A stretch of 64,000 nucleotides of DNA from an uncultured Clostridia bacterium (GCA_947581825.1 CANPVP010000001.1:101606-165605), one strand, 5' to 3'; positions 1-9,816 are shown, counted from the first letter of the stretch. Notes: generated by a model not told the origin, from the letters alone. Numbers and translations are program-made.

Positions 1-3000
1 TGGAAAAGCTACAAAAAAAGTAGGAAAAGGAATACAAAAAGTAGGTCAAGATGTTAAAAAAGTAGGAAAAAGTATTGAAAAAACAGGCAAAAGTGTAGAG
101 AAAGCTGGAAAGACCATTAAAGGCGTTGCGAAAGGGGTTCAGTATACTGGTAAAGCTATAAAGGGCACAGGAAAAGCAATGCAAGCTGCAAGTCAAGGAG
201 TAAAACTTGCAGGAAATGCAACTGACGCTGTTGGCAATGTAACTCAAGGAATAGGACAAGCTGTTGCTGCTATACCATATGTTGGTACAGTGGTAGGAGG
301 TATAATTGGTGGAGTAGGCGTTGCAGAGTCTGGAGTAGGAAAAGCAATTAACAAGATGGGAGAACTAGGAGACAAGACTGGTCAGGGCGTTGAAAAAGCT
401 GGAGAAAAAGTAGATGAACATGGTAAAAAGGTCGAGGCAAAAGGACAGAAAGTAGTAGATAAAGGAAAAAATATTCAAGATAAAGGAAAAAATATTCAAG
501 ATAAAGGACAAAATATTGAAAATAAAGGACAAGATATAGAGGATGCAGGTCAAAAATTAGATAATTTTGGACTAGATATTGAAAACAAGATTTATGGTAA
601 AACTAGAAGTTTAAGACAAAAATTAAAGAAAAAAATAAAGAGTCGAATTAAGAGACTTATGGGAGACCCCATAGAAAATGCAAAAGCAGGGATTAAGCGA
701 GTGTTAATGATAATTATAATAGTAGTTTTATTTCTGATTATATTTATAATAGTTATTTGTGGAGTAATATTTTCGTTTATTGATGGCTTTTCAAACTTAG
801 CAGATGGTGCAGGTGATATCATATTTGATGCAACAACGAGAAATATATCAGTATCTAACAATGCAGGAGTACCATACACAACAATCAATGAAGATAAAGC
901 ATGGGAAACTTTGCAAGGAAAATTAAAAGAATTGGGCTTAGATGTACAATCTTTAGGTTTTGGGTCAGAAGAAAAGGCAAAAAAAGTACTTATGAAATTT
1001 TATAAAGCATCATTAGTAACTTCATCACTAGCATTAACTGATGACCAAGTAAGCAAAATAGAAGCTGATTTGCCAGAAGGAGAAACTTTAATAAGAGGAG
1101 TAATAAATATACAAAGAACTGATCCAGATGGAAATGCAATAACTTTAACTTATATAGATAAAACATCTCAGGAATACATAGATTTAGATACAATTTTAAA
1201 CACTAATGGAGGAGCAATAGAATCACCTACTGATGATCAAAAAAATAAAATAACAGATAGTATAAATTATTATTCTGTTGATGAAAATGGTAATTTAATA
1301 GTTTATTATTATAAAATAAACAAAGTAACTACAGACTTATATGGCATAGGAGATGATGAATCTAAAACTAGTTTAACAGATACGAAAAGTTTTAGAGATG
1401 ATTTTTATTCAAGTGATAATACATATGTAGTAGATGATAAATACAAACAATCTACTGAGTCAACAGAAGTATATACATTATATAAAGAATCAGTAAATTA
1501 TGAAGTTTTGTGTCAGAGATATGGTGTATCATTTGACTTCTTAATAGCTATATCAGTAGGTATGCAAGATACAAATTTGGCAGAAGCTATAGCAGATTAT
1601 GCATTAGAAAACACAAACATTAATGTTGAAATTCGAGATTCATATGATTACTTAAATGAAAAATCTAAATATATGTATGAAGGAGAGTTTATAAGAACTG
1701 ATCACGGGGGAGTAGAAACAATTGTCAAAAGAGCTAATGCTACATCATCTTCTGGAACTTTTAATCTTAGATATGATAGTGAAAATAAAAATGTAAGTAA
1801 TGATGGAGATGTAGGAGGTTCTTTATCATATGTATACAATGAGTTACTAAACAATTTGGCAAATGAAAAGATAATTAATGATGATGGATATTATTATGAT
1901 ATAATTGATACAGCATGTAATGAAGCTAAAAATCAAACTAGAGCAATACATCTTATTTATTTCCTAAGAAAAACACATGAAATAGCACAGAATAATGGCG
2001 ATATGCTAGCGGTATGGGATGAAGCATGTAATTGTTTAAATGATTATAGTAATCAAATAGAGAATGCACGTACTTCTGCTAAAAATGTTACTGGAGAAGC
2101 AAGATTGGGACAATTAGATACTTTAAAAAATAGTCTACAAAATATACAAAATAGTTTAAGGAATAATGGTAATATTAATCAGTGTTATGACTTTTTTGGA
2201 ACTAATAACGCATCTAGTGCTATGTACTGGCACGAAGTAGTTTATAATGAAGCTAATCATAGTGATGGTTTTGATTTGGAATATTATGAAACAAAAGCTG
2301 GTAATACGATTAGTATAGATTATAATTTTGCAGGAAAAGTAGATGAGAGGCGAAATGAAAAGCGTAATGCTATAGTACCTACAGCTACAGACATTATGAC
2401 AGCTAATTGGAGTTATTACTCTTGGAGAGCAGATATACATGATCCTGCTAAACAATATAATATAGATGCTTTAAAAGTTGTAACAACAGAAAAAACAGAC
2501 TACACACCATATATATATGTAAAAGATGCAGAATCTTGGTTCTTGAATGAAGAGTTTATCTTAAATGATATAACAGTAAATGAACCTGAGACTTCAACTT
2601 TAAGTGGACAAGAAGCTTTTGAACAAGATAATTATACAATTCCAAATGATTTTAAATATACATATGTAATGGGAAATAGTGAATATGAGGAACAATCTGC
2701 AGTAGAAATAATAAATAAGATAACAGATAATAATAATTCAAAAACTTTGGAAAAAGCAACAGTTAAATATGAAAAAGTTAATGCAAGGCAAGTAGATAGA
2801 AAAATACATTCAACAATAGAAAGCTCAAATTCAACGGATAATAAAGACATTATTTTAGGCTTTATTATAAATAGTTCAGGAGAAACACCATATGGGTCTG
2901 ATGATAAAATTCTAGATAAAGCTACATTAGAAGGTGCAGAACATGCATATGTTGGTAAGAAAGATGGAGGAAAATCTGTACAATATAAAAATTTATTAGT

Positions 3001-4957
3001 ACCTTTAAGAGATATATACAAAATGTTTACAAATACAGATAGTATAGCATATACAAGGATATTCTTGTCAAGAAGTACAAAAGCACAAGCTGATGAGCAA
3101 GTTTATAGATATCTTATTTATGAATTGACAGAAGGAAGAAATTCTTATGGTATTGAGAATATTAGCTATAGCGTGTTTGATACAAAAACATTTTATAAAG
3201 AAGATATGTATGGATATTTAGATTATATATTCCCAATATCTAGAGAAAATATACCAGATAAATTTTTCTATGATGAAGCACATAGATATTTAAACTCTGA
3301 AAAAGATGGAGATAGTGTAGTACATTCTAGAGATGAAGATTCTATTGGCAAGTATGCAGATATTTATTGGGACAGTTCTGAAGGAACAATGTCTGGAGTA
3401 CAAGTTTTGGCAGATAGAGATGGTGAGGCACATTTCTATGCAAATGATGATACTTATGGAAATTATATAGCAATTTATCATGATGATGGTAGTATAAGTT
3501 ATTATTATAACTTAGAAAACTTTGCAGAAATATATACTCAGAATATATTGGAGGCAGTACAAGGCAAAGAAAAAATAGTGGATGTAGAACAAGGTCAAGT
3601 ATTAGGTGTTGTAGGACATGCAATAAAGAATGACAAAAGACGTGCATTGTCATATCAAGTTAAAGATGCATCAGGAAATGCTATAGATTTAGCAGATAGT
3701 ATAGATTATATGGATCCTTGGGGTGAAAACTTAGCTGAATTTATATCTTTTACAATGAAATATGAAGGAACTGATTTATGGAATGGAGCTGATGAAAATA
3801 ATCCGAATGCAGGTTTAAAATTATATGTTGGCGGAAATTCACCAGAACAAACAGAAAATGGTATGCCAATTAATGGGGAACACTATGCAATATATGGAGG
3901 ACCTAAAACTCCTGGAGCTAAGGTAAAATCTTATGGTTATGATGTTACATTAGGTTATGGTATTTCAGCATATTATAACTTAGGATATTTTCAAGATGCT
4001 GGATTATTTACAGTGTTTAGTTCGGCTTCAGAGTTTAATAATTATTTAAGTCAATATGATACATATAGAATATATGATGCAGTACTTGAAAATGGAAAAT
4101 TTGTTCAAGATAAAACAAAAATTATAGAAGATGAAGAAATTTATTCTGTAAATGTAAAAATAATGTATGATCATTATAAAGAAGCAATAGAAGGATTAGA
4201 GGATTATCTATCAACTAAATATGGAGATATTCAAAAAGAATTAGAAGCTGCAAAAGATGATCCAGATAAGTTAAAAGAATTAAAGGAACAATATAAGGAT
4301 ATAAAACCAACTGCAAAAGATTATACTGTAGCACAGCTAGTAGCATTAGGTCAACTACATTGGGGTAGTCCAGCACATTACAGTGGTTGGATATCAAGTT
4401 ATTTAGTAAATAATCCTGTAAAAATGTTCCAAGGATATTCAGCAGATTATGGTTCTCCAGGTGTAGAGAAAAGAGCAAAAGCAGCATGGGTTTTATTCTG
4501 TACAGGAAATTACGACTATGAAGCAAAAGTATGCGAACCATGGTATGATCCTAAAAAGACTGCTGAGGAAATAGATAAAGAAAAAGAAGAATGGGGAAAA
4601 GCTTTAAAAGAGGCAATAGGAGATGATAAATTCGCTAATTTATCTGATACCAAAAAAGGAGCTCTTAATGAAGCATATGAAGCACTAGGAAAAGATAAAT
4701 TTAAAGAGGTATATAAAGAAGGAAATGAAGTTGAAGTATTCAAAGCATGGGCAGATAAAGTTGGAACTGATGAAGCTTTAGGAAAGGCAAGAAGTGCTTA
4801 TGGGGCATTTGTAACAAATGACGATAATTATAGTGATATATCTCCATTACAACAGGAACAAGCAAAATCTGGTACAGTAAATGCAAACTCAGATGAAATG
4901 AGAGGCACTATGGAAGAATGGAGAAATAAAGGTTGGGATATTGAACAGAATAATTGA
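1..4957 (+). CDS. Membrane-anchored peptidoglycan hydrolase-like giant protein (5' partial)
   Basis: The frame is open from base 2, so the gene begins left of the window; the ATG at 179 is internal. Seen: a long Gly/Lys/Gln-rich N-terminal region built of short repeats (KVGKSIEKTGKSVEKAGK-like, then DKGKNIQ units near 458-551), a basic stretch, one strong transmembrane segment (about 700-800), then a large ectodomain. Near 3396-3700 is a degenerate M23/LytM-like region (GNYIAIYHDDG, VEQGQVLGVVGHA) in which the usual HxH is replaced by LSYQV. Near 3750-4530 is a GH24 lysozyme-like region: KYEG (candidate catalytic Glu at 3764-3766), VTLGYG, and a late KRAKAAWVLF helix. The tail is charged. Layout resembles VirB1/TcpG-like wall hydrolases of Gram-positive conjugation systems, but that role is inference. 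The next gene starts 40 bases later. Confidence 0.6.
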   Translation, partial: GKATKKVGKGIQKVGQDVKKVGKSIEKTGKSVEKAGKTIKGVAKGVQYTGKAIKGTGKAMQAASQGVKLAGNATDAVGNVTQGIGQAVAAIPYVGTVVGGIIGGVGVAESGVGKAINKMGELGDKTGQGVEKAGEKVDEHGKKVEAKGQKVVDKGKNIQDKGKNIQDKGQNIENKGQDIEDAGQKLDNFGLDIENKIYGKTRSLRQKLKKKIKSRIKRLMGDPIENAKAGIKRVLMIIIIVVLFLIIFIIVICGVIFSFIDGFSNLADGAGDIIFDATTRNISVSNNAGVPYTTINEDKAWETLQGKLKELGLDVQSLGFGSEEKAKKVLMKFYKASLVTSSLALTDDQVSKIEADLPEGETLIRGVINIQRTDPDGNAITLTYIDKTSQEYIDLDTILNTNGGAIESPTDDQKNKITDSINYYSVDENGNLIVYYYKINKVTTDLYGIGDDESKTSLTDTKSFRDDFYSSDNTYVVDDKYKQSTESTEVYTLYKESVNYEVLCQRYGVSFDFLIAISVGMQDTNLAEAIADYALENTNINVEIRDSYDYLNEKSKYMYEGEFIRTDHGGVETIVKRANATSSSGTFNLRYDSENKNVSNDGDVGGSLSYVYNELLNNLANEKIINDDGYYYDIIDTACNEAKNQTRAIHLIYFLRKTHEIAQNNGDMLAVWDEACNCLNDYSNQIENARTSAKNVTGEARLGQLDTLKNSLQNIQNSLRNNGNINQCYDFFGTNNASSAMYWHEVVYNEANHSDGFDLEYYETKAGNTISIDYNFAGKVDERRNEKRNAIVPTATDIMTANWSYYSWRADIHDPAKQYNIDALKVVTTEKTDYTPYIYVKDAESWFLNEEFILNDITVNEPETSTLSGQEAFEQDNYTIPNDFKYTYVMGNSEYEEQSAVEIINKITDNNNSKTLEKATVKYEKVNARQVDRKIHSTIESSNSTDNKDIILGFIINSSGETPYGSDDKILDKATLEGAEHAYVGKKDGGKSVQYKNLLVPLRDIYKMFTNTDSIAYTRIFLSRSTKAQADEQVYRYLIYELTEGRNSYGIENISYSVFDTKTFYKEDMYGYLDYIFPISRENIPDKFFYDEAHRYLNSEKDGDSVVHSRDEDSIGKYADIYWDSSEGTMSGVQVLADRDGEAHFYANDDTYGNYIAIYHDDGSISYYYNLENFAEIYTQNILEAVQGKEKIVDVEQGQVLGVVGHAIKNDKRRALSYQVKDASGNAIDLADSIDYMDPWGENLAEFISFTMKYEGTDLWNGADENNPNAGLKLYVGGNSPEQTENGMPINGEHYAIYGGPKTPGAKVKSYGYDVTLGYGISAYYNLGYFQDAGLFTVFSSASEFNNYLSQYDTYRIYDAVLENGKFVQDKTKIIEDEEIYSVNVKIMYDHYKEAIEGLEDYLSTKYGDIQKELEAAKDDPDKLKELKEQYKDIKPTAKDYTVAQLVALGQLHWGSPAHYSGWISSYLVNNPVKMFQGYSADYGSPGVEKRAKAAWVLFCTGNYDYEAKVCEPWYDPKKTAEEIDKEKEEWGKALKEAIGDDKFANLSDTKKGALNEAYEALGKDKFKEVYKEGNEVEVFKAWADKVGTDEALGKARSAYGAFVTNDDNYSDISPLQQEQAKSGTVNANSDEMRGTMEEWRNKGWDIEQNN
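458..551 (+). repeat. Tandem 21-bp coding repeats
   Basis: About four tandem copies of a 21-base unit (gataaaggaaaaaatattca with small changes) encode DKGKNIQ-type heptads within the N-terminal region of the left-edge gene. The heptad period suggests an amphipathic or coiled rod. Copies one and two are nearly identical, so copy number is likely to vary between strains. Confidence 0.85.
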
Positions 4958-4997
4958 AATAATAAAGCTATTAATTTAAAATAGGAGGAAATGTCAT

Positions 4998-6230
4998 TTG
5001 GATAGTAAAAAATTAAAAAAATTTATAGTAATAGTACTTGTAGCTATTCTGGCAATTGTAGGCTTATTATTATCAATAACTAATAATATTAAAGAGAGTA
5101 ATAAGAAGTCTGAAGAAGAGAAGAGTAAAGAAATAATTGTAGTTGAAGAAGTAGATAATGCCAATTTATTTTATACAGTTTGTGATTGTATAGATAAATA
5201 TTTAGTAGCAATATATCAAAAGGATGATGCAGTATTTGATTATCTAGATGAAGATTACAAAAATCAGAATAGCATTGAGAAAGATAATGCTTTAGAAAAG
5301 CTAGATAAATATGATAAGTGGTGCAAATTTGATTGTAAAAGTATGAGCATGAAAATATATCAAGACTATTACAGGTTTTGGGTTAATGGTAATGTAATTG
5401 ATGCTAATTCAAAAAAAACTATGAAAGATAATGTAAATATTATTGTTAATTTGGATATGGGGTTAAGAACTTTTTCCTTAATCCCAAATTCAAATGACAC
5501 ACAAGCAGATATAACAAACAAACAGATAGCCCTAAATGAAAATAATGCTTATGATTATAAAATTATAAATGTAAATACTATAATAAGAAAATATGTTTCA
5601 GAATTTCAAACAAATCTTAACAATAATGTAAAATCTGCTTATGAAATGCTAGATGAAAAATATAGAGAAGCAAGATTTAAAAAATATGAAGATTTTGAAA
5701 AATATGTGAAAAATTATAAATCAGAAATATTAAACATAACTAGTTTTGAATATGCAATAGAAAAGAAAGATGGATATACGGAATATACAGTTAGAGATAA
5801 AAATAAGAATTGCTATTTAATAGACGAATACGGAATAAATGATTTTAAAATTAAGTTGGATTCATATACAATTTTAGATGAAGAATGGAAAGCTAAATAC
5901 AATAGAGTAGATAATTCTATTAAAGTTGGAATGAATATAGAAATATTCTTTGAAATGCTTAATAAAAGAGATTATGAAAAAGCATATGGGTATTTATCAG
6001 AAGGATTTAAAAAGAATTATTTCAAAAAAGAAAAAGACTTTGAGGATTATATAAAAAAGAATTGGCCTAAATTTATGGATGTAAAATATATTGACATAAC
6101 TAATACAGGTGATATATACTTTTATAATATAGACATTAAGGAAGTTAATGGTAAAAAAAGTGTAAAAAATAAAATTATTATGAAATTAACTGAAGAAGGA
6201 TTTGAAATGTCATTTGACAAAGGAAAATAA
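4998..6230 (+). CDS. Membrane-anchored protein with three NTF2-like repeats (TcpC/VirB8-like layout)
   Basis: A TTG start follows AGGAGG at 4983-4988; the ATG at 4991 is in another frame and stops at once. Residues about 6-28 are a single transmembrane helix with a short cytoplasmic Lys-rich start. The rest is extracytoplasmic and contains three related modules. Two carry an obvious shared signature, MLDEKYREARFKKYEDFEKY and YLSEGFKKNYFKKEKDFEDY; the first (YLDEDYKN) is more diverged. Each is followed by beta-rich sequence, as in NTF2-like folds. Known: TcpC/VirB8 proteins of Gram-positive conjugation systems have a membrane anchor plus NTF2-like domains. That assignment is inferred from layout and from the wall-hydrolase neighbour. 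No enzyme motif is visible. Confidence 0.5.
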   Translation: MDSKKLKKFIVIVLVAILAIVGLLLSITNNIKESNKKSEEEKSKEIIVVEEVDNANLFYTVCDCIDKYLVAIYQKDDAVFDYLDEDYKNQNSIEKDNALEKLDKYDKWCKFDCKSMSMKIYQDYYRFWVNGNVIDANSKKTMKDNVNIIVNLDMGLRTFSLIPNSNDTQADITNKQIALNENNAYDYKIINVNTIIRKYVSEFQTNLNNNVKSAYEMLDEKYREARFKKYEDFEKYVKNYKSEILNITSFEYAIEKKDGYTEYTVRDKNKNCYLIDEYGINDFKIKLDSYTILDEEWKAKYNRVDNSIKVGMNIEIFFEMLNKRDYEKAYGYLSEGFKKNYFKKEKDFEDYIKKNWPKFMDVKYIDITNTGDIYFYNIDIKEVNGKKSVKNKIIMKLTEEGFEMSFDKGK

Positions 6231-6257
6231 ATTCAAAAAAGAAAGGAAAGGATAAGA

Positions 6258-7517
6258 ATGGAACAAAAAAAAGATGAACAACAAGCAATAGAGCAAGTCA
6301 GAGAATTCAGAGACGTAAGAGAAAATCAAATAGCTTTAGCAAATGAAGAAAAATTAGCTGTAAATGGTGAAGAGTCTATACCAGAAATGAATATAGAAAG
6401 TATATCATATTATCCTAATTTTAAATTACCTTTAAAAAGTGGAGGATACCTTTCACTTCAAAATGTTTATGTTGAAGAAATGACAGTTGATGGAAAACCA
6501 CAAAGATCTTTATATGCAAATGGTCAATTACAAATGGTTGAAAAAGATGGAGAGATGGTTATAAATAATCTATCACTTGCAGAAATGGTTGATTTACAAG
6601 CATTAGATAATAGCGAAAATATGGAAAATATGATGATAACACTACAAGAACTAAATTCTGAAGAACTTCAAGTAGTTTCTGAAACAGTTGAAAATGCAGA
6701 TGTATTAGAGATTATTGAAGAAATTGAAGAATCTGAGGTTGAAGTAGATGAAGCTGCAGAGATTGCAGAAGAAGCAGAGAATGAAGAAGAAGTATCAAAT
6801 AAATTGGATTTAGGAATTATACCAAGTAAAACTGTAAGGCTAAAAAGGGAAGACGTAAAAGATATACCTGAACTAAAAGGTGGAAATAAGATTGAATATA
6901 CATATTCAAGAAAGATGAATGGATGGGTAGTTCTAAAAGATGGAGAGTTAGCAATGGGACCAGCTATAACTACTACAGAAACAATGTATAGTGTAGATGA
7001 ATATGGTAATAAAGAAGTATCAACAGAATCACCACATGCAACTATCAGATCTAAAGATCCAACTAAAAAAATTGCTTTTTCATATGGTCAATATGGAGAA
7101 GTTAAAGCTGATAAAGTTTTTGTAAATAGAGATGGAACTCAATTAAAAAGAAAAATAGATTCAAAAGGACATATGAATTTTGATAAAACAACTAAGGAAG
7201 AAATGGATCACCTTGATGAAACAGAGCAAATAACAGATAATTATGAAACAAATAGAGAAAATGATGATACAGGGGATAAAGAATATGATTTAGATAGAGT
7301 AAATGATGAGTTCAATCTAGAAACAGTAGTCTATTTAGCAGATTATGGAAGTGTAACTTTAGAATATGTAATGAAAAACATATTAAAGTTAAGTAGAACA
7401 GAAGAGTTTTTAGAAAAAGTGGAAGAAGCACCAGGAAGTAGCTTAGAAGATAAAGTTCAAGAGGTTATTGATGAAATAGAGCAAGAGTTCCATGGTAATG
7501 GTGGAAGATCAAGGTAA
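6258..7517 (+). CDS. Acidic hypothetical protein, same operon as the NTF2-like protein
   Basis: ATG start after AAAGGAAAGGA, 27 bases behind the preceding stop. The 419-residue product is strongly acidic, with no signal peptide or transmembrane helix. It has a beta-rich N-terminal part (about 45-100, FKLPLKSGGYLSLQNVYVEE), a Glu-rich linker (about 130-180), a middle domain with KMNGWVVLKDGELAMGPA, and an acidic C-terminal helix. I do not recognise the family. Position suggests a cytoplasmic partner of the two upstream membrane proteins. A hairpin plus T-run after the stop indicates the end of the operon. Confidence 0.6.
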   Translation: MEQKKDEQQAIEQVREFRDVRENQIALANEEKLAVNGEESIPEMNIESISYYPNFKLPLKSGGYLSLQNVYVEEMTVDGKPQRSLYANGQLQMVEKDGEMVINNLSLAEMVDLQALDNSENMENMMITLQELNSEELQVVSETVENADVLEIIEEIEESEVEVDEAAEIAEEAENEEEVSNKLDLGIIPSKTVRLKREDVKDIPELKGGNKIEYTYSRKMNGWVVLKDGELAMGPAITTTETMYSVDEYGNKEVSTESPHATIRSKDPTKKIAFSYGQYGEVKADKVFVNRDGTQLKRKIDSKGHMNFDKTTKEEMDHLDETEQITDNYETNRENDDTGDKEYDLDRVNDEFNLETVVYLADYGSVTLEYVMKNILKLSRTEEFLEKVEEAPGSSLEDKVQEVIDEIEQEFHGNGGRSR

Positions 7518-7547
7518 ACACCAGTATCAATTTAATGAATAATTAAT

Positions 7548-7610
7548 GTAAAAAAATTGCAAAGCAATTTTTTTATTGTAGGAAGTTCTCCTAGTAGGAG
7601 AACTTTCTGT
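7548..7610 (+). terminator. Terminator hairpin plus second hairpin
   Basis: aaattgc/gcaattt stem (7553-7570) followed by T7, then a separate perfect hairpin gttctcct-agt-aggagaac (7583-7602) inside an attgtaggaa...ttctgt context that recurs elsewhere in the window. It probably ends the 1-7517 operon. Confidence 0.7.
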
Positions 7611-7632
7611 GCATTATAAATTATATTAAATA

Positions 7633-7671
7633 TTTAATAAAACTTTAATACAAACAATTTATTATTATAAT
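7633..7671 (+). promoter_or_regulatory. Promoter with OmpR-type direct repeat for the response regulator gene
   Basis: TATAAT at 7666-7671. The half-site TTTAATA occurs at 7633-7639 and again at 7644-7650, exactly 11 bases apart (one helical turn), overlapping the place where a -35 box would be; no good -35 is present. This is the usual arrangement for autoregulation by an OmpR-family regulator. Confidence 0.5.
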
Positions 7672-7716
7672 GATAGATTTAATAAATCTATAAGTATTTT
7701 TCTAGGAGTTTTAAGT

Positions 7717-8382
7717 ATGAGAATTTTAATTATAGAAGATGAAAGAGTTTTGTCAAATACAATAAGAGATTTTTTTAAGGAAGATTTTGAAATTGATCAA
7801 GCCTTTGATGGAGAAGAAGGAATTCTGTATGCAAAACAAGACATTTATGATGTAATTATATTAGATTTAATGCTTCCAATTAAAGATGGTTATCAAGTTT
7901 TAGAGCAGATTAGAAAAGATAAAATATTAACACCAGTTTTAATTTTAACTGCAAAGGATTCTTTAAGTGATAAATTACAAGGTTTTCAAAAAGGTGGAGA
8001 TGATTATCTAACAAAGCCATTTGCAAAAGAAGAGTTGAAAGCAAGAATTGAAGCAATGGTAAGGAGAAGTAATCCGAATTTCTATAAAAATGAAATTACT
8101 TTTAAGGATTTGAAAATAGATATAAGCAATAGAAAAGCATATATAAATAATGAAGAATTAACTTTACAAGGAAAGCAATTTGATATGCTAGAATACTTGA
8201 TGAATCATCAAAATAGAATTATTACAAAAGAGCAAATATTTGGAAAAATATGGGGATTTAATAGTGAAACAACAACAAATGTAGTGGAAGTATATGCAAG
8301 TGGAATTAGAAAAGAATTAAAAAAATATGACTATGACCAATATTTTAAAACTATTAGAGGTGTTGGATATATGATATCGTAA
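7717..8382 (+). CDS. OmpR-family response regulator
   Basis: 221 residues. Receiver domain (1-115) with acidic pocket E7/D8, phospho-acceptor D50 in VIILDLMLP, Thr in ILTAKD and Lys in LTKPFA. The winged-helix effector domain (about 125-220) ends in TIRGVGYMI. The start has an AGGAG site about 9 bases upstream. It is followed after 45 bases by its sensor kinase. Target genes are unknown; a direct repeat in its own promoter suggests autoregulation. Confidence 0.93.
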   Translation: MRILIIEDERVLSNTIRDFFKEDFEIDQAFDGEEGILYAKQDIYDVIILDLMLPIKDGYQVLEQIRKDKILTPVLILTAKDSLSDKLQGFQKGGDDYLTKPFAKEELKARIEAMVRRSNPNFYKNEITFKDLKIDISNRKAYINNEELTLQGKQFDMLEYLMNHQNRIITKEQIFGKIWGFNSETTTNVVEVYASGIRKELKKYDYDQYFKTIRGVGYMIS

Positions 8383-8427
8383 TAAATACTTTAGACAAGT
8401 CATAATAGGAAATGGAAGAGATTAGAG

Positions 8428-9684
8428 ATGAATGAAGAAGAAAAAGTAAAAAAACACTTAATTAAAAATATGTTTTTGAACTTAATAACATTTTCAATTA
8501 TTTTTTATGTTTTAGGAATGATTATATATAGTCAATTTAATCATTCGTTATATATTTCAGCAGATTCGGAACTAAAAAAGTTAATCTCTCAAGGAAATAA
8601 TACTTTTGGGGAAATTGAAAGAATATATTTAAATAAAAAAGAAATTGTTGTAGAAAAAATAAATAGCAATCCAAGATTGGTATTTATAATAAGGAATAAA
8701 GATGAAAAAATAATTGGTGAAATATTAAATAATAATTTAAACAATATTTTCAATAATGTAGAATTTGATAAAAATAGATTAAATACAATTTATGAAATAA
8801 ACATAGAAGGATATTCATATAGAGGAATAAATTATAAAACAGAAAGTGGGTTATATAATCAAGTTTTAATAAATGTTGATTCAGAAAAAGTAATAGCTCA
8901 AAAATTTGCAACAAACTTAACAATAGCTTTTGTAGGAAGTATAATAGTTATTTTAATTGCAAGTTATATATTATCAAAAAAAACATTAAAACCAATTATA
9001 CAATCATGGAAAAAACAAAATCAATTTGTTCAGGATGCTTCTCATGAATTAAGAACACCATTAGCAATAATAAAAGCAAAACAAGAAAATTTATTAGAAA
9101 AACCAGAAACAAAAATAATAGATAATATAGAAGATATTAATGCAACACTTCAAGAGACTGAAAGACTTACAAAATTAATAAAAGAACTAATGGAATTAGC
9201 AAAAAATGATTCAAAAGAACAAAAATTAAATAAAGAAAAATTTATGTTTGATACGGAAATAAAAACAATTATAGATTTATATAGAGAAGTAGCAGAAACA
9301 GAATCTAAAAAATTTATTTTAAATTTAGGATATAATGAAGAAATAAATGCGGATTTAAATAAAATTAAAGAGCTAATAATAATTTTATTAGATAATAGCC
9401 TTAAGTATACTGAAGAAAATGACACAATAGAGGTAAAAACTTATAAAAAAGATAATAAATGTGTGTTAGAAGTAATAGATACAGGAATTGGAATAAGTAA
9501 AGAAGCAATGGAGCATATTTTTGAAAGATTTTACAGAGAAGAAAAATCAAGAGAAAGAAGTAAAGGCGGAATGGGACTAGGATTATCAATAGCACACAAT
9601 ATAGTAGAATTGCATAAAGGTAGCATTAAGTTTGATAAAAATAGAGAAGACGGAACAAGAGTAATTGTAAAATTTCCAACCTAG
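8428..9684 (+). CDS. Sensor histidine kinase
   Basis: 418 residues. Two transmembrane helices (about 12-35 and 160-182) bracket a small extracytoplasmic sensor domain of about 125 residues with no recognisable fold. Then comes HisKA with the phospho-accepting His in QDASHELRTPLA, the N box (LIILLDNSLKYT), the G1 box (DTGIGIS), the F box (FERFYREEKSR) and the G2 box (GGMGLGLSIA). No clear HAMP domain. Partner of the regulator immediately upstream; signal unknown. Confidence 0.93.
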   Translation: MNEEEKVKKHLIKNMFLNLITFSIIFYVLGMIIYSQFNHSLYISADSELKKLISQGNNTFGEIERIYLNKKEIVVEKINSNPRLVFIIRNKDEKIIGEILNNNLNNIFNNVEFDKNRLNTIYEINIEGYSYRGINYKTESGLYNQVLINVDSEKVIAQKFATNLTIAFVGSIIVILIASYILSKKTLKPIIQSWKKQNQFVQDASHELRTPLAIIKAKQENLLEKPETKIIDNIEDINATLQETERLTKLIKELMELAKNDSKEQKLNKEKFMFDTEIKTIIDLYREVAETESKKFILNLGYNEEINADLNKIKELIIILLDNSLKYTEENDTIEVKTYKKDNKCVLEVIDTGIGISKEAMEHIFERFYREEKSRERSKGGMGLGLSIAHNIVELHKGSIKFDKNREDGTRVIVKFPT

Positions 9685-9787
9685 GTTTATGCCTTAGAAA
9701 AGGGTAAAGTTAATGTTATAAAGCAATCAGGGCAATCCTATCGAAGGTTACACAATTGAAATAAATCAAGCAAATAAGACACAAAGG
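9685..9787. other. Non-coding gap before the higher-G+C cassette
   Basis: Together with the promoter and leader that follow, this makes a 193-base gap before the next gene. I see no RNA gene, repeat copy or terminator here. Confidence 0.4.
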
Positions 9788-9816
9788 TTTACGTAAGGCC
9801 ATTTTTGTGGTATAAT
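9788..9816 (+). promoter_or_regulatory. Sigma-A promoter of the dockerin-like gene
   Basis: TTTACG (9788-9793), 17-base spacer, TATAAT (9811-9816). The roughly 60-base leader ends in GGAGG before the ATG at 9878. Confidence 0.75.

Noticed and set aside
365..553. Minus-strand open frame of repeating hydrophobic heptads
   Set aside because: Complement of the 21-bp coding repeats of the left-edge gene.
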